DNA of 64,000 bases from Streptomyces sp. SAI-135 (GTDB taxonomy: Bacteria > Actinomycetota > Actinomycetes > Streptomycetales > Streptomycetaceae), in NCBI RefSeq assembly GCF_029893805.1, contig NZ_JARXYP010000001.1, positions 372,001-436,000 of the forward strand. The letters run 5' to 3'. Of this stretch, positions 54,190-63,386 are shown piece after piece (within the stretch, counting starts at the first letter, position 1; the number at the start of each line of letters is the position of its first letter). The position numbers and the translations under genes were made by a program. The notes below the pieces were generated by a model. The model did no database searches, was not told the origin of the DNA, and saw only the letters and a list, made by a program, of their open reading frames with translations.

Positions 54190-54779
54190 TGACCGTCGGG
54201 TTTGGCACAGCTTCTTTGCGTGGTTCGGTCGAGAGCGCGCTCGATGATGTCGGAGATGAACTCGGGGGTCACTGCTTCGCCCTCATAGGTCGCGCGGACG
54301 AGGACCGCGCCGACCAGCATGGCCAGGCAGGGCTCGACATCTCCGGGCTGGAGATGCCTGATCAGGACGCTACGGATTCCGGTCGTGGCGGTCTCGTAGA
54401 GGCGGTCTCGCAGGCCTCGGGCGCCTTCGTCGTGGCCGGCGCGTTCGATGACGCTTGCCATCAACCGGTCGTACTGGCGCTCCGACAGTGTCAGCGCAAG
54501 CGCACTCAGCGAGTCATGAAGGTCTTCACGGAGATTTCCTGTGGCCGGCGGATGGGTGGCGTCGTCACAGATGTGGGCGATCGCATCCCGCATGAGATCG
54601 CCTGGCGTCGGCCAGTGCGCGTAGATGGTCGCCTTCGAATATCCGGCCCTTCGGGCGACTTCGGCGTGTGTCGTCGCCTCCCAGCCACCTTCCAGCAGTG
54701 ACGCGGCACTCGCTCTGATGACGTCGCGCCGCGTGCGGGCGACGCGAGGATCTTCGCGTCCACCTGACAACTTACCCAT
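54186..54779 (-). CDS. TetR-family regulator, first gene of a coupled operon
   Basis: A 197-aa regulator. HTH: THAEVARRAGYSKATIYAHW (about 36-55). The ligand domain contains LALTLSERQYDRLMASVIER and a long C-terminal helix typical of TetR_C_16-like proteins. ATG 54779 is used, since the longer open frame to 54977 crosses the putative operator. It is divergent from the oxidoreductase gene at 54954 with 174 bases between, holding an inverted repeat, and is coupled to the next gene by GTGA. Confidence 0.88.
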   Translation of the reverse strand: MGKLSGGREDPRVARTRRDVIRASAASLLEGGWEATTHAEVARRAGYSKATIYAHWPTPGDLMRDAIAHICDDATHPPATGNLREDLHDSLSALALTLSERQYDRLMASVIERAGHDEGARGLRDRLYETATTGIRSVLIRHLQPGDVEPCLAMLVGAVLVRATYEGEAVTPEFISDIIERALDRTTQRSCAKPDGQ

Positions 54780-54812
54780 GCGCCGAGGATAGCTTCCCGT
54801 AGTCCACCAGGC

Positions 54813-54839
54813 CACTACTGAACTGTGAGTATAGTAGTG
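54813..54839. promoter_or_regulatory. CACTACT-N13-AGTAGTG operator candidate
   Basis: A perfect 7-bp inverted repeat with a 13-base centre, between divergent tetR and oxidoreductase starts. The inner ACT/AGT steps (TATACTCACAGT) add symmetry. It suits a TetR dimer controlling both directions. Confidence 0.55.
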
Positions 54840-54953
54840 TGCCATTGGTCTAAAACTTGTGCGGGTGGTCTGCGGCGTGGACTCAGCCATGCGCGCACCG
54901 CCCGGCGTCCCTCGCAACGCCCCAAGGCCGGCGCCCTTCCGAAAGGCTCCTGG

Positions 54954-55979
54954 ATGACTTCTCATGTAGTGCCACACACCCAGCAGGCGATCGTCCAGTG
55001 CCGCTACGGAGCGGTTCGCGACGTGCTCGCCCTGTCAGAGGCCGCTCCCGTCGACGCTCCGGGGCCTCGGGAGGTACAGGTTCATGTCCTGGCGGCAGCG
55101 GTCAACCCCATTGACTGGCAAATGATCGAGGGGAACCGGCGTCTCATCACCCGCCGTCGCTTCCCCTTCACGCCTCTGTTCGACCTTGCCGGTGTCGTCA
55201 CCGCAGTCGGGGATCAAGTCACCTCGTTCCGCGTAGGTGACCGGGTGCATGCCGACAACGAGACCGACGGAGGTGGGGCCTCGGAGTACGTCAATGTGCC
55301 CTCGCGGCTCCTCGCCCACACACCGACGGGGCTGGACTTCGCCGAGGCAGCCGCGCTCCCCCTCGCGGGCCAGACAGCGATGATCTGTCTGGACAATGGT
55401 CGCGTCACGGCCGGAACCCGCGTCGCGGTGATCGGAGCGTCTGGAGGCGTCGGTCACTTCGCTGTCCAAATGGCGCGCACGGCCGGGGCCTTCGTAGTCG
55501 GTGTCTCCAGTGCGCGCAACCAAGAGTTCGTGCGGTTGTTGGGCGCGGACGAGTTCATCGACAGGAATGAGACAGACCTGTCATCCAGCTTCGGCGCGGA
55601 CTCGTTCGATGTGGTGATCGACTGCGTCGGCGGGCGCGAGCAGTGGATTCAAGCGCAGCGAGTCCTGCGTCCGGGAGGGCGATTCGTGACCATCGCTCGC
55701 GATGAGGACGGCGTGGTCACACCCACCTCCGCAGTGCGACTCGCATCAACGATCACCGCTCGCAGACTACGCGGCGTAGGGCCACGAGGAACGAAGTACA
55801 TTCCTGTCTTCCTCAAGGCCTCCGGTGCCCTGCTGCAGCGCGTGAACAAACTGGTGGAAGATGGCCGAATCCACGCGCACCTCTCCCAATCCTTCCCACT
55901 GACTCTGGAGGGCGTGAACGCGGCGATCGATGAGAGCCGCGCGGGGCGAACCACTGGAAAGCTGGCGCTCCTGCGATGA
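54954..55979 (+). CDS. Zinc-independent MDR oxidoreductase (quinone-reductase-like)
   Basis: A 341-aa medium-chain dehydrogenase. The N-terminal GroES-like domain has VNPIDWQMIEGNRRLITRRR, then FPFTPLFDLAGVVTAVGDQV. The Rossmann domain has GASGGVGHFAVQMARTAGAF at 161-180. The zinc-binding cysteines of alcohol dehydrogenases are absent, so it belongs with NADPH:quinone oxidoreductases / zeta-crystallins or enoyl reductases. ATG 54954. It is likely repressed by the divergent TetR and induced by an electrophile or quinone. Confidence 0.9.
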   Translation: MTSHVVPHTQQAIVQCRYGAVRDVLALSEAAPVDAPGPREVQVHVLAAAVNPIDWQMIEGNRRLITRRRFPFTPLFDLAGVVTAVGDQVTSFRVGDRVHADNETDGGGASEYVNVPSRLLAHTPTGLDFAEAAALPLAGQTAMICLDNGRVTAGTRVAVIGASGGVGHFAVQMARTAGAFVVGVSSARNQEFVRLLGADEFIDRNETDLSSSFGADSFDVVIDCVGGREQWIQAQRVLRPGGRFVTIARDEDGVVTPTSAVRLASTITARRLRGVGPRGTKYIPVFLKASGALLQRVNKLVEDGRIHAHLSQSFPLTLEGVNAAIDESRAGRTTGKLALLR

Positions 55980-56053
55980 CCTCTTAGGCTTGTTTCGCCC
56001 ACGCTGAAGTCGCGATTCGGCGCCGTCACCAGGTCGGCGAGAAGTGAGACACC

Positions 56054-56752
56054 TTGCCTGCTCGACGTTCTCGCAACGGTGCCGGTCCGAGCCCTGAGTC
56101 GTACCCCGGAACCACCGATGACGCGCCTGCCGACCTGCGCGCCGACGCCCGCCACAACCGCGAACGCATCCTGAAGGCCGCGCGCGGGGTGTTCGCGGCC
56201 CAGGGCGTGGACACCCCCATGAGCGCGATCGCTCGCCGGGCCGGCGTGGCCGTGGCCACGCTCTACCGCCACTTCCCGACCCGCTCCACGCTGGTGGCCG
56301 CTGCGTATGACGATCAGCTCGCCGTGTGCACGGCCACCCTTGAGAAGGCACTGGCCGACCCGAACCCGGCGCACGGCCTCTTCCGCCTCCTGGACACGGC
56401 CTGCACCACGCTGGTCACCGACCGGGGCTTCGACACGGTGTTCATGACGCGCGTCCCCGAGGCACTGGACTACAACCGAGAGCGCACCCGAGCGAAGGAG
56501 GGCCTGTCACGCCTGATCCAACGCGCCCGCGCCGCCGGACAACTCCGCGACGACTTCGAACCCGCTGACATCCAGATCCTCCTTCTGGCCGTCAGCGGCC
56601 TGGCCCAGCAACCCCCCGAAACCGCCGTGCCCGCCGCCCGCCGCCTCCTCACCTACCTCTTCCAGTCCTTCCAGGCCCACCCCCCGGCCCAGCCTGGCCC
56701 ACTGCCTCCTGCCCCACCCATGAATCTGCGTCGGGACTGTCCGGCCACGTAG
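56054..56752 (+). CDS. TetR-family regulator
   Basis: A 232-aa regulator. HTH: MSAIARRAGVAVATLYRHFP (about 56-75), preceded by the usual DARHNRERILKAARGVFAAQ helix. The C-terminal domain matches the SbtR/TetR_C_33-like group, with FDTVFMTRVPEALDY and a Pro-rich tail. The start is unclear: TTG 56054 gives a typical length, and no ATG lies near. It follows the quinone-reductase-like gene by 74 bases on the same strand and may regulate it or a distant target. Confidence 0.85.
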   Translation: MPARRSRNGAGPSPESYPGTTDDAPADLRADARHNRERILKAARGVFAAQGVDTPMSAIARRAGVAVATLYRHFPTRSTLVAAAYDDQLAVCTATLEKALADPNPAHGLFRLLDTACTTLVTDRGFDTVFMTRVPEALDYNRERTRAKEGLSRLIQRARAAGQLRDDFEPADIQILLLAVSGLAQQPPETAVPAARRLLTYLFQSFQAHPPAQPGPLPPAPPMNLRRDCPAT

Positions 56753-57026
56753 CACCCTCACAGCCGGGACGTGAGGGGAGCAAGCCGATCCACGCGCCAG
56801 ACGGACTGACGCCGGTACGACCGAACTCGCGGAGTGTGCCGCGATGTCATCAGCGCAGCCGTATCACTGGAGTCATGGCCGCACCGCGGGTCTCCGCTGC
56901 TCCTCTTTCCCCCGTGACAGGGCGGACGGTGGCGGCGACGACCGGCGTCGGACCGTCGGGGACGCCTCTCTGGTTGCCGCCGATCCACCGACGACTCCCG
57001 AATCGAGGCCTCCGTCGGCCACGGTG

Positions 57027-57395
57027 TCAGCCGATGGTTTCCTTCGGACTCCGCACCCGGGGTGGGAAGGTTCCCCGCGGGCAGGAGGCGCCCTGACGGA
57101 TGAGGGCCAGCAGTCCCGGGAGTCGGCCGTCGAATGCTTCACGGCGCAAGACCGGCGGGCGCAGTGTGCCGTCGGCCTTGCAGACGGTGATGCCCGCGTT
57201 GAGCGGCTTGGAGAGGTGATACCAGCAGGTCGAGGCCGGCAGCCACACCCGCTCGGCAATTTCGCCGACGGTTGGCTGCTCTCCGTCGAGCAGTAACTGC
57301 ACGATGGCCGGCCGGATCTCGTCGCCGAGCACGGCGAAGACCTTGTCCAGGCTGGGCAACGGCAGAGGGGTCGATGTCCGGGGATCACGCGCCAC
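57027..57395 (-). CDS. ArsR-like winged-helix protein
   Basis: About 122 aa from GTG 57395 (the frame stays open to 57494). The HTH core is LDKVFAVLGDEIRPAIVQLL, then GEIAERVWLPASTCWYHLSK, NAGITVCKADGTLRPPVLRR and FDGRLPGLLALIRQG. This matches ArsR-type regulators that sit beside SnoaL-like or monooxygenase genes. No metal-binding cysteines are evident. A substitution in the recognition helix and a long, charged C-terminal tail suggest it may be degrading. It is divergent from a dead SnoaL-like gene. Confidence 0.65.
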   Translation of the reverse strand: MARDPRTSTPLPLPSLDKVFAVLGDEIRPAIVQLLLDGEQPTVGEIAERVWLPASTCWYHLSKPLNAGITVCKADGTLRPPVLRREAFDGRLPGLLALIRQGASCPRGTFPPRVRSPKETIG

Positions 57396-57413
57396 GGGAA
57401 GGACGACCGAGAC

Positions 57414-57628
57414 ATGGCCGGCGACGGCCGCATCCAGTACCTGCTCGACCGGATCGAGATCCAGGACAAGATCGCCCTCTGCGGCCTGGGGCACGACCGC
57501 ACCAGGCCGACAGCGTGCTCGCCCAGGGAGCTGAGCTGTTCAACCCCCGGACGTCAGGTTCGACGCCACCGCCGCCGGAGGGAAGATCTTCGAGCTGCGT
57601 GAATACGCCGAACTGACGGCCCTGTAAG
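57414..57628 (+). pseudogene. SnoaL/NTF2-like protein, frameshifted
   Basis: Starts MAGDGRIQYLLDRIEIQDKI, then moves frame to HQADSVLAQGAELFN and again to PDVRFDATAAGGKIFELREY and AELTAL with TAA at 57626. This is the N-terminal half of a SnoaL-like polyketide-cyclase/isomerase fold. It is broken twice and truncated. Confidence 0.55.
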
Positions 57629-57668
57629 CCTTCCCGAGGGGCCCTGGGGCACGGCTGGAGAGCCTTCG

Positions 57669-57970
57669 GTGACGCCAGGTTGCGAGCAACTCGGTTACCA
57701 ACGCCGGAGACTGGAGACGCGGTTCCTGGGGCACAGCAACCCCTCCAAGGGCGGCGGCTGCCCGACGTACCGCGACACCGAGACCAGCGACCTCGTCGCC
57801 CGGAGCCTGGCCCTCACCAACGCCAGCAAGCGGAGCCAGCGGCTACAGGGCAAGGACAGTGAGATGCCGTAGTGGTGCCGGACGTCCTCCTCGACCTGCG
57901 CGCAGGGAAGGCGACGGGTGTCTGAGCTGGTCAGCGGCGACGCGTTCCTGCGCCTCTTCGAGTCGCCACC
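57669..57970 (+). pseudogene. Remnants of a small-protein/DUF6879 pair
   Basis: The first frame has LGHSNPSKGGGCPTYRDTET and TSDLVARSLALTNA. It resembles a small Streptomyces protein whose NPS-x-GGCPT-x-Y motif normally precedes a DUF6879 gene. At 57915 the other frame reads SELVSGDAFLRLFES, the usual DUF6879 start, and then loses similarity. Both are fragments. Confidence 0.4.
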
Positions 57971-58258
57971 CTGACCTTCATCGAGACTCACTCCACCGGT
58001 ACGTGGAGCGCCACTTGATCGGTGGCCACCTCGGCGCTGACTACGACCGACAGCATTCCTTCACCCCAGCTCCCCGGATAGAACATTCTATCTTGACAAG
58101 TGGATCGCACGACGGCACTCTCAGGTCGGAGCAGAACGTTCGGTCGTCATTGACCTTGCCCAGGGCGGAAGTTCGCGACTGGGCAGAGCCGGACGTGCCA
58201 CGAATGTGCCACCCCCCTGTATCGCCCTGTCACCGTTGAACAGTTCCGAAAGGGTCAC

Positions 58259-58840
58259 GTGACCACCGTGGAATCTCGCGCCGCAGTAGGGAATGCCCCG
58301 GCCCTGCGTGCTTTGTACTTCGTGCGATTCACCTTCGCCGCCGTCTGGGCTGCTCTGCTGTTCGCGGCCAACTCACCGCTTACCTTGCTCGCCGTCGATC
58401 TGCTCGTGCTCTACCCCTTGTTCGACGTCGGCGCGGCAGTGATCGACGCATACGCATCCCGCGGTGCTGGAGTGGTACGCGGTTTGCTTGGCCTGAACAT
58501 CGCTATCAGCCTCTGCGGCGCCGCCGGCCTCGCAATCGCAGGCGGCTCAGGTATGCCCGCGATCCTGCGGGCATGGGGGGCCTGGGCAATCGTATCGGGA
58601 CTCGTCCAACTGATCGTCGGCATTGTCCGCCGCAAAATGGGCGGCCAGTGGCCGATGATGCTTGCCGGTAGTCTGTCCATGCTGGCCGGATGCTCGTTCA
58701 TCCTGCAGGCATCCGCACCGGATCCGAATCTGACCAGCGTGGCCGGATACATGGCGCTCGGTGGGATCTTCTTCCTCATCTCCTGTCTCCGTCTCGGACC
58801 GCGTTCCGCGCCTTGCGGGTGCAGACTCTGCAGCGAGTGA
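58259..58840 (+). CDS. HdeD/DUF308-like membrane protein
   Basis: A 193-aa protein with about six transmembrane helices: FVRFTFAAVWAALLFAANSP, LLAVDLLVLYPLFDVGAAVI, GLLGLNIAISLCGAAGLAIA, WAIVSGLVQLIVGIVRRKMG, PMMLAGSLSMLAGCSFILQA and YMALGGIFFLISCLRLG. The helix-rich DUF308 layout is seen in stress-related HdeD relatives. The C-terminus ends abruptly in a Cys-rich CGCRLCSE, possibly altered by the transposase relic that follows. GTG 58259 follows AAAGGG. The function is unknown. Confidence 0.75.
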   Translation: MTTVESRAAVGNAPALRALYFVRFTFAAVWAALLFAANSPLTLLAVDLLVLYPLFDVGAAVIDAYASRGAGVVRGLLGLNIAISLCGAAGLAIAGGSGMPAILRAWGAWAIVSGLVQLIVGIVRRKMGGQWPMMLAGSLSMLAGCSFILQASAPDPNLTSVAGYMALGGIFFLISCLRLGPRSAPCGCRLCSE

Positions 58841-58924
58841 GGCCGGCCAACCCGGGCGGTGGCCGCCCCACTTGAAAGGGCTCACAGGTCATCCGCTTCC
58901 CGAACCTGATCGCTTGGTTCGGAC

Positions 58925-59400
58925 CGGGGTCCGTCTTCAAAAGGATCTTGCCCAGAGCAGGATCGACGCGAACTGACCGCTGCCTCCCAGGAGGTGGCGG
59001 TCTTGTCGTATCTGGTGGCCATACCGCGGAACCTTTGAGGCGGTTGAAGCACCGTTCAACGACGTTGCAGGCGGCGATGGATGCGAGGGTCGAACGCCGG
59101 TGGCCGGCCGCCGCGGCTGCCGCGGTTGTGCCGCTGTCGCTGGAGGTCGGCTTTCCGGGCTGGTGTAGGCCTTGTTGGCGATGATCCGGCCGGGGCTGGA
59201 GCGAGGACGTCCACATCCGGTCCGCAGGACCCGGCTGTGTTGCAGAATCCGCCGAAGCAGCGCTGTTTCGGCGGACTTCGGCCCGCTGCCGTGCGAGTCG
59301 GGTCGTGGACGTCAGCGTGGATCGGCCGGTAGTCATCGGCTGGGAAGTGCTTGCGCCTGATGGGTAGATCGTTCAGTCTCGTGACATCAGTTCCACGGGA
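58925..59400 (-). pseudogene. IS5-type transposase C-terminal relic
   Basis: Minus-strand frames give RGSRGGRPPAFDPRIHR, then CNVVERCFNRLKG and frameshifted remains of TRYDKTATSWEAAVS. RGGRPPAFD plus NVVERCFNRLK is the characteristic tail of one IS5 subgroup. Frames further upstream contain IIANKAYTSP, the DKAYxS motif. Several shifts are present. Confidence 0.65.
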
Positions 59401-59412
59401 AGACGGGAATCG

Positions 59413-60741
59413 ATGAGCCCATTGCTTATCCGCGCACTCGGTCCGGGCCGGACATCCAAGGCAGGCCGCTCGGCAGGGGGTCTGGTCCTTGTCCTGGCCG
59501 CCACTGTCCTGGCCGCCTGCGCACCGACCAAGGCCGCCAGCACAAGCACCGAACCTGCACAACCGGCCACGTCCAGGGCCTGGTTCACCTCGTGGGCCAG
59601 CTCCCAGCAGGGTGTCTCCTCCACAAGTCTGAGTGATCAATCGGTGCGGATGATCAGCCACCTCAGCCAGGGAGGCGACGCACTGCGCGTACGCGTCCAG
59701 AACACCTTCGGCCAGACCTCTCTCACCGTGAACGCGGCGACGGTCGCCCACAGCGACGGCAGCGGCCCCGCGACGGAAGACAAGCCGGTCCCCGTCACGT
59801 TCGCAGGCCGGAAGACGGTCGTCGTCCCAGCCGGCGGCGAGGTGTGGAGTGATCCTGCCAGGATCCGCACCGCGGCCCAGGACGACGTCGCGGTGTCGCT
59901 CTCCGTCTCCGGCACGGTCGCCCCGGGCATCCACAACAGCGCCTTCCGGACCAACTACCTGACCCCACCCGGCTCCGGTGACCACACCGCTGACGCCTCG
60001 GGTGCACCGTTCACGGAGACGACCGGCTCCACATACCTGGTCAGCGCCGTCGACGTGCACAACCCGCGGCTGCGCGGCACCCTCGTCGCCTATGGGAGTT
60101 CGGTGGTCGACGGAGTCGGGTCGACCAATTGCGGACCGGGTTGCGAACGCCCCGGCGCCAACCTCCGGTGGACGGACGACGTGGCCCGGCGCATCACGCG
60201 AGAGCTGCCCGCCAACCAGCGGTTCACCGTCGCCAACGCGGGTATCGCAGGCACCACGAGCGCGGCAACGTGTTCACGTACGGACCCGGCCCTGGGCGGC
60301 CTGGAAGGCGTCAACAGGCTGGAGCGCGACGTTCTTGCACTCCACGGTGTCACAGGTGTCCTTTACTACTACGGCACCAACGATCTCGTGGCCGGGTGCG
60401 GCGCTGGTCAGATCTTGGACAGCTACCGCGACGTCTTCCGGCGGCTGCATGCCGCGGGCATCAAGGTGTACGTCACCCCCATCACTCCTCGCCCGGGTTA
60501 CACGGACCAAAACAACAAGGACCGGAACACCGTCGGTCTGTTCGTGTCGAAGTGGAACAACTGCGCAGGTACCTGTGACGGTGTCCTTCCCTTCGACCAG
60601 GTGCTGAGGGATCCCTTGAAGCCGAACAGCATCCATCCGTCGTACGACGTCGGAGACGGTATCCACGCCAACATCAGCGGGCAGGAGGCCTTGGCCGACA
60701 TCATCTCGCTCCCGATGCTGGCGGCGTCCGCGTCCCCATGA
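59413..60741 (+). CDS. SGNH/GDSL-type lipoprotein hydrolase
   Basis: A 442-aa exported esterase-like protein. The N-terminal lipoprotein signal is SAGGLVLVLAATVLAAC, with Cys36 as the lipidated residue. A beta-rich domain (about 50-215) is followed by an SGNH domain: block I YGSSVVDG (228-230, GDS replaced by GSS; Ser230 would be the nucleophile), Asn/Gly of block II in NAGIAG at 275-280, block III GTND at 321-324, and block V DGIH at 415-418. It probably removes acyl or acetyl groups from a cell-surface or external polysaccharide or lipid. ATG 59413. It precedes the GH76 genes, which are on the opposite strand. Confidence 0.85.
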   Translation: MSPLLIRALGPGRTSKAGRSAGGLVLVLAATVLAACAPTKAASTSTEPAQPATSRAWFTSWASSQQGVSSTSLSDQSVRMISHLSQGGDALRVRVQNTFGQTSLTVNAATVAHSDGSGPATEDKPVPVTFAGRKTVVVPAGGEVWSDPARIRTAAQDDVAVSLSVSGTVAPGIHNSAFRTNYLTPPGSGDHTADASGAPFTETTGSTYLVSAVDVHNPRLRGTLVAYGSSVVDGVGSTNCGPGCERPGANLRWTDDVARRITRELPANQRFTVANAGIAGTTSAATCSRTDPALGGLEGVNRLERDVLALHGVTGVLYYYGTNDLVAGCGAGQILDSYRDVFRRLHAAGIKVYVTPITPRPGYTDQNNKDRNTVGLFVSKWNNCAGTCDGVLPFDQVLRDPLKPNSIHPSYDVGDGIHANISGQEALADIISLPMLAASASP

Positions 60742-61411
60742 CCCGGCCCGGGTGAGCCGACCGCGGACGTGCCTGTGCGCGGTCTGGTCATGCGCGTCGA
60801 GCCCCAGCAGGCGGATGGACTTGCTACGGGCAATATCGGTCACGAAATCACTATATTCAGCCAACCGTGCATCCGGCCCTGTGTCATGACACAAAAAGTG
60901 AGGGCCGGCCTCGACGCTGTTACAAGCGGTACCGGCGGCTGACGGCGCACCCGAGAGAGCCCCCATCCCGCGTCCGGCCCGCTCACCCCGTCGGCGTCGC
61001 GTGGGACACCAACGCCACTCGGCACGAGACCGCCGCGTACCGGATGGCCGTGACCGACTTCGGCCTGCGTCGGGAGTTCGCCACCGCCTGCCCCTCGCAC
61101 CCGCGTGCGGCAGCGCCGTCGTAGCCACTTCCGAGCACGGGTCCCCGGACCCGTCCCCGAGGCGGCCGACGCTCGAAAAACCCTTAACTGATCACGTCGT
61201 CCGCTGCCGAAACTGACGAAGGGCCCATCACCCGCTGCGGCCGAGGGGCCACCGGCAGCCGGCGCCGCTGCACGGCCGGGCGGGCAAGCAGCGCGAGGAG
61301 ACGCTTGCCCGCCGGCGTGCATGTTCGCGCCCAGCCGTCCCTGCCTTCCCACCCCGGCGAACTTCAGCGGTGAGGTACCCGGCCGGGGCAGGAACTGCCG
61401 GGCGTTGCGGT
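60742..61411. other. Spacer between convergent genes
   Basis: No intact gene. One plus-strand frame (about 60970-61124) reads AHPVGVAWDTNATRHETAAY, then RMAVTDFGLRREFATACP, and a minus-strand frame near 60760-60880 reads AEYSDFVTDIARSKSIRLLG. Both look like gene scraps without recognised family. Confidence 0.35.
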
Positions 61412-63298
61412 CTACGTCCGGTCGATCTTCCGGGCGCCCTCACGGCCCATGCTGCTCTCCGCAGCCGTCAGGGCCTCCAGAGCGCTGGCCTGGGTGCGCC
61501 AGTCCGAGGGATTGGGAGTGCTGCCCGACCAGCGTTGACCGAGGCGGTTCAGGGAGTCCCGGTCATGGGCCCACATCGAATCGGCCTGCCTCTGGATGTA
61601 GGTCCGGTAGGCGGCGGATCCGGTGGCTTTCGCCAAGTCCGCCAGATTGCGCATGAAGATTCCCTTGAACTGCTTCTGATTGTCGTCGCAGGAGTTCTGC
61701 GCGATGTCACACGACTCGGTAAGGATGCCGTCGCGGGTGAGGACCGGTGAGGAGATCGCGGCGTCGGCCAGGCGCCTGGCCGTGTCGAGATAGCGGCCGC
61801 TGCCGGTGGACCGCCACAGCTGAGTGAAAGCGCCGATGGCCATGCCCTGGTTGTAACTCCACACCGTCTGGCCGTTGTTGGCGCAGCCGTTGGTCAGTCC
61901 GTCATTGACCAGACCCGCCGAGTTGATCATCCCGCTGGCGAGGTACCAGTCAGCCGCCGTGGCCGCCCGCTCACCCCATGTGGTGTCGCCACCCACACGC
62001 TGGTGCAACGAGGTGGTGAGCCACAGGTACAGCCCGTTGGTCACGGCGTTCTTGTACGTGCGCTCCCGGTCCCACCACACGCCGCCGCCGCATGTGCTCG
62101 GATCCCAGAACCGGTGGACGTAGTCGGTGATGGTGACCGCCTCGTCCAGATATCGGCGCTCGCCGGTATAGTCGTACGCCCTGATCCAGGCCATCGCCCA
62201 CCAGGCCGCGTCATCGATGGCACGGCTGATGAAATGGCCCTCGACCGGGTCCGAACTGCGCACACCCGCCGGGAAGACGCCACGGTTCTGTTCGAAGGTG
62301 CGAGCGATCACCCAGTCGTAGTCGTGCCTCCCGGCCTGCTCGGCGAAGTCGACGACGGACGTGAGTGCGACAGCCGAGTTCCACCAACTGCTGCGCCACC
62401 AGCCCTCGTTGGTGTGATACGACGCCAGTAGCGCGTCTGCCGCCGCGCGAGCCCGGGTCGGCGCGGGCCTCGCCCAAGCCGTGCAGGCGCCCTCCTGATG
62501 GGCGGCCTCCCGGCCGCAGGCGCGGACGGCCCCGCCGTACAGCAGGCCGCGCGGGTCCCGGGTGGCGAACATCGCGGTCCTGGTCGAAGACGCCCCGGTC
62601 GACACGCTCTTACGGCCGAGCGAAGAACCCTCGGGCCAGCTCGCGCCGGCGTCCCAGGAGCGGTCGAGCCAGATCTCGTCACCCGCACCGCCGCTGTCGA
62701 TCAGGCCCCACGCCATGCCGTTGCGCTGGTCGACGTGCAGACTGATCGTGCGGCCGAACAAGGCGGTTGACGGGACCGGGGTGTCGTCGCCGGACGCGGT
62801 GGCGGGATCGGCGCCGTCGCAGGCTGTTGCGTCGCAGACCCGCGGGTACACCCAGTCGGTGCAGCCGACCGCAGCGGCGTCGCCGCAGGCCCGGATCCAG
62901 CCGCGCCGGTGACCGACCGGGTCGGAGATGTTGAACATCAGTGTGCGGGTACCGGTCCACGTGCCGGGGATGCCGGCCTTGCCGAGCAGCGGCTCCCAGG
63001 AGGCGCCTCGGTCCCAGGACCGGTCGAGCCACACCGAGTCGCCGGGCACACCTTTGTCGATGCTCGCCCAGGCCATGTTGTCGGCGTCTGAGACATGCAG
63101 TCGCAGGACGCGACCGTTGAGGTTCCTGTCCGGCACCGGGAACGTGTCCTGCCGCGCGTTCGCGGGGTCCAGGGTGTCGCATGCCAGCGCGCAGACCGCA
63201 GGCGCCGCGTACGAGGGGGTGGGCAGGGCGATCAATGTGGCCAGGGCCAGTGCCATGACCAGGAAACCGATCCATGTGCGCTGTCTTCGTGCTGACAT
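61412..63298 (-). CDS. Secreted GH76-type glycosidase (alpha-1,6-mannanase family)
   Basis: A 628-aa exported enzyme. ATG 63298 gives a signal peptide (QRTWIGFLVMALALATLIAL to about residue 31). Residues about 35-265 hold two similar beta modules (VWLDRSWDRGASW and IWLDRSWDAGASW). The (alpha/alpha)6 catalytic domain follows, with the GH76 acid pair in SRAIDDAAWWAMAW and segments YKNAVTNGLYLWLTTSLHQR, GCANNGQTVWSYNQGMAIGA and FKGIFMRNLADLA. GH76 enzymes hydrolyse or transfer alpha-1,6-mannan chains such as fungal cell-wall mannan. The duplicated N-terminal modules probably bind substrate. A second GH76 gene follows at once upstream on the same strand. Confidence 0.88.
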   Translation of the reverse strand: MSARRQRTWIGFLVMALALATLIALPTPSYAAPAVCALACDTLDPANARQDTFPVPDRNLNGRVLRLHVSDADNMAWASIDKGVPGDSVWLDRSWDRGASWEPLLGKAGIPGTWTGTRTLMFNISDPVGHRRGWIRACGDAAAVGCTDWVYPRVCDATACDGADPATASGDDTPVPSTALFGRTISLHVDQRNGMAWGLIDSGGAGDEIWLDRSWDAGASWPEGSSLGRKSVSTGASSTRTAMFATRDPRGLLYGGAVRACGREAAHQEGACTAWARPAPTRARAAADALLASYHTNEGWWRSSWWNSAVALTSVVDFAEQAGRHDYDWVIARTFEQNRGVFPAGVRSSDPVEGHFISRAIDDAAWWAMAWIRAYDYTGERRYLDEAVTITDYVHRFWDPSTCGGGVWWDRERTYKNAVTNGLYLWLTTSLHQRVGGDTTWGERAATAADWYLASGMINSAGLVNDGLTNGCANNGQTVWSYNQGMAIGAFTQLWRSTGSGRYLDTARRLADAAISSPVLTRDGILTESCDIAQNSCDDNQKQFKGIFMRNLADLAKATGSAAYRTYIQRQADSMWAHDRDSLNRLGQRWSGSTPNPSDWRTQASALEALTAAESSMGREGARKIDRT

Positions 63299-63386
63299 GA
63301 CGACGTATCCGCCTTTGCTCCGCCGGGGTCGGCTGGGGACCGAGGGTGCTGCGCCGATGTGCTGAGGAACGTCGGGCGCGCTGGTG

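Noticed and set aside
59240..59285. TCCGCCGAA/TTCGGCGGA hairpin as a terminator
   Set aside because: It lies inside a transposase relic with no gene ending there. It may be a chance repeat of codons.
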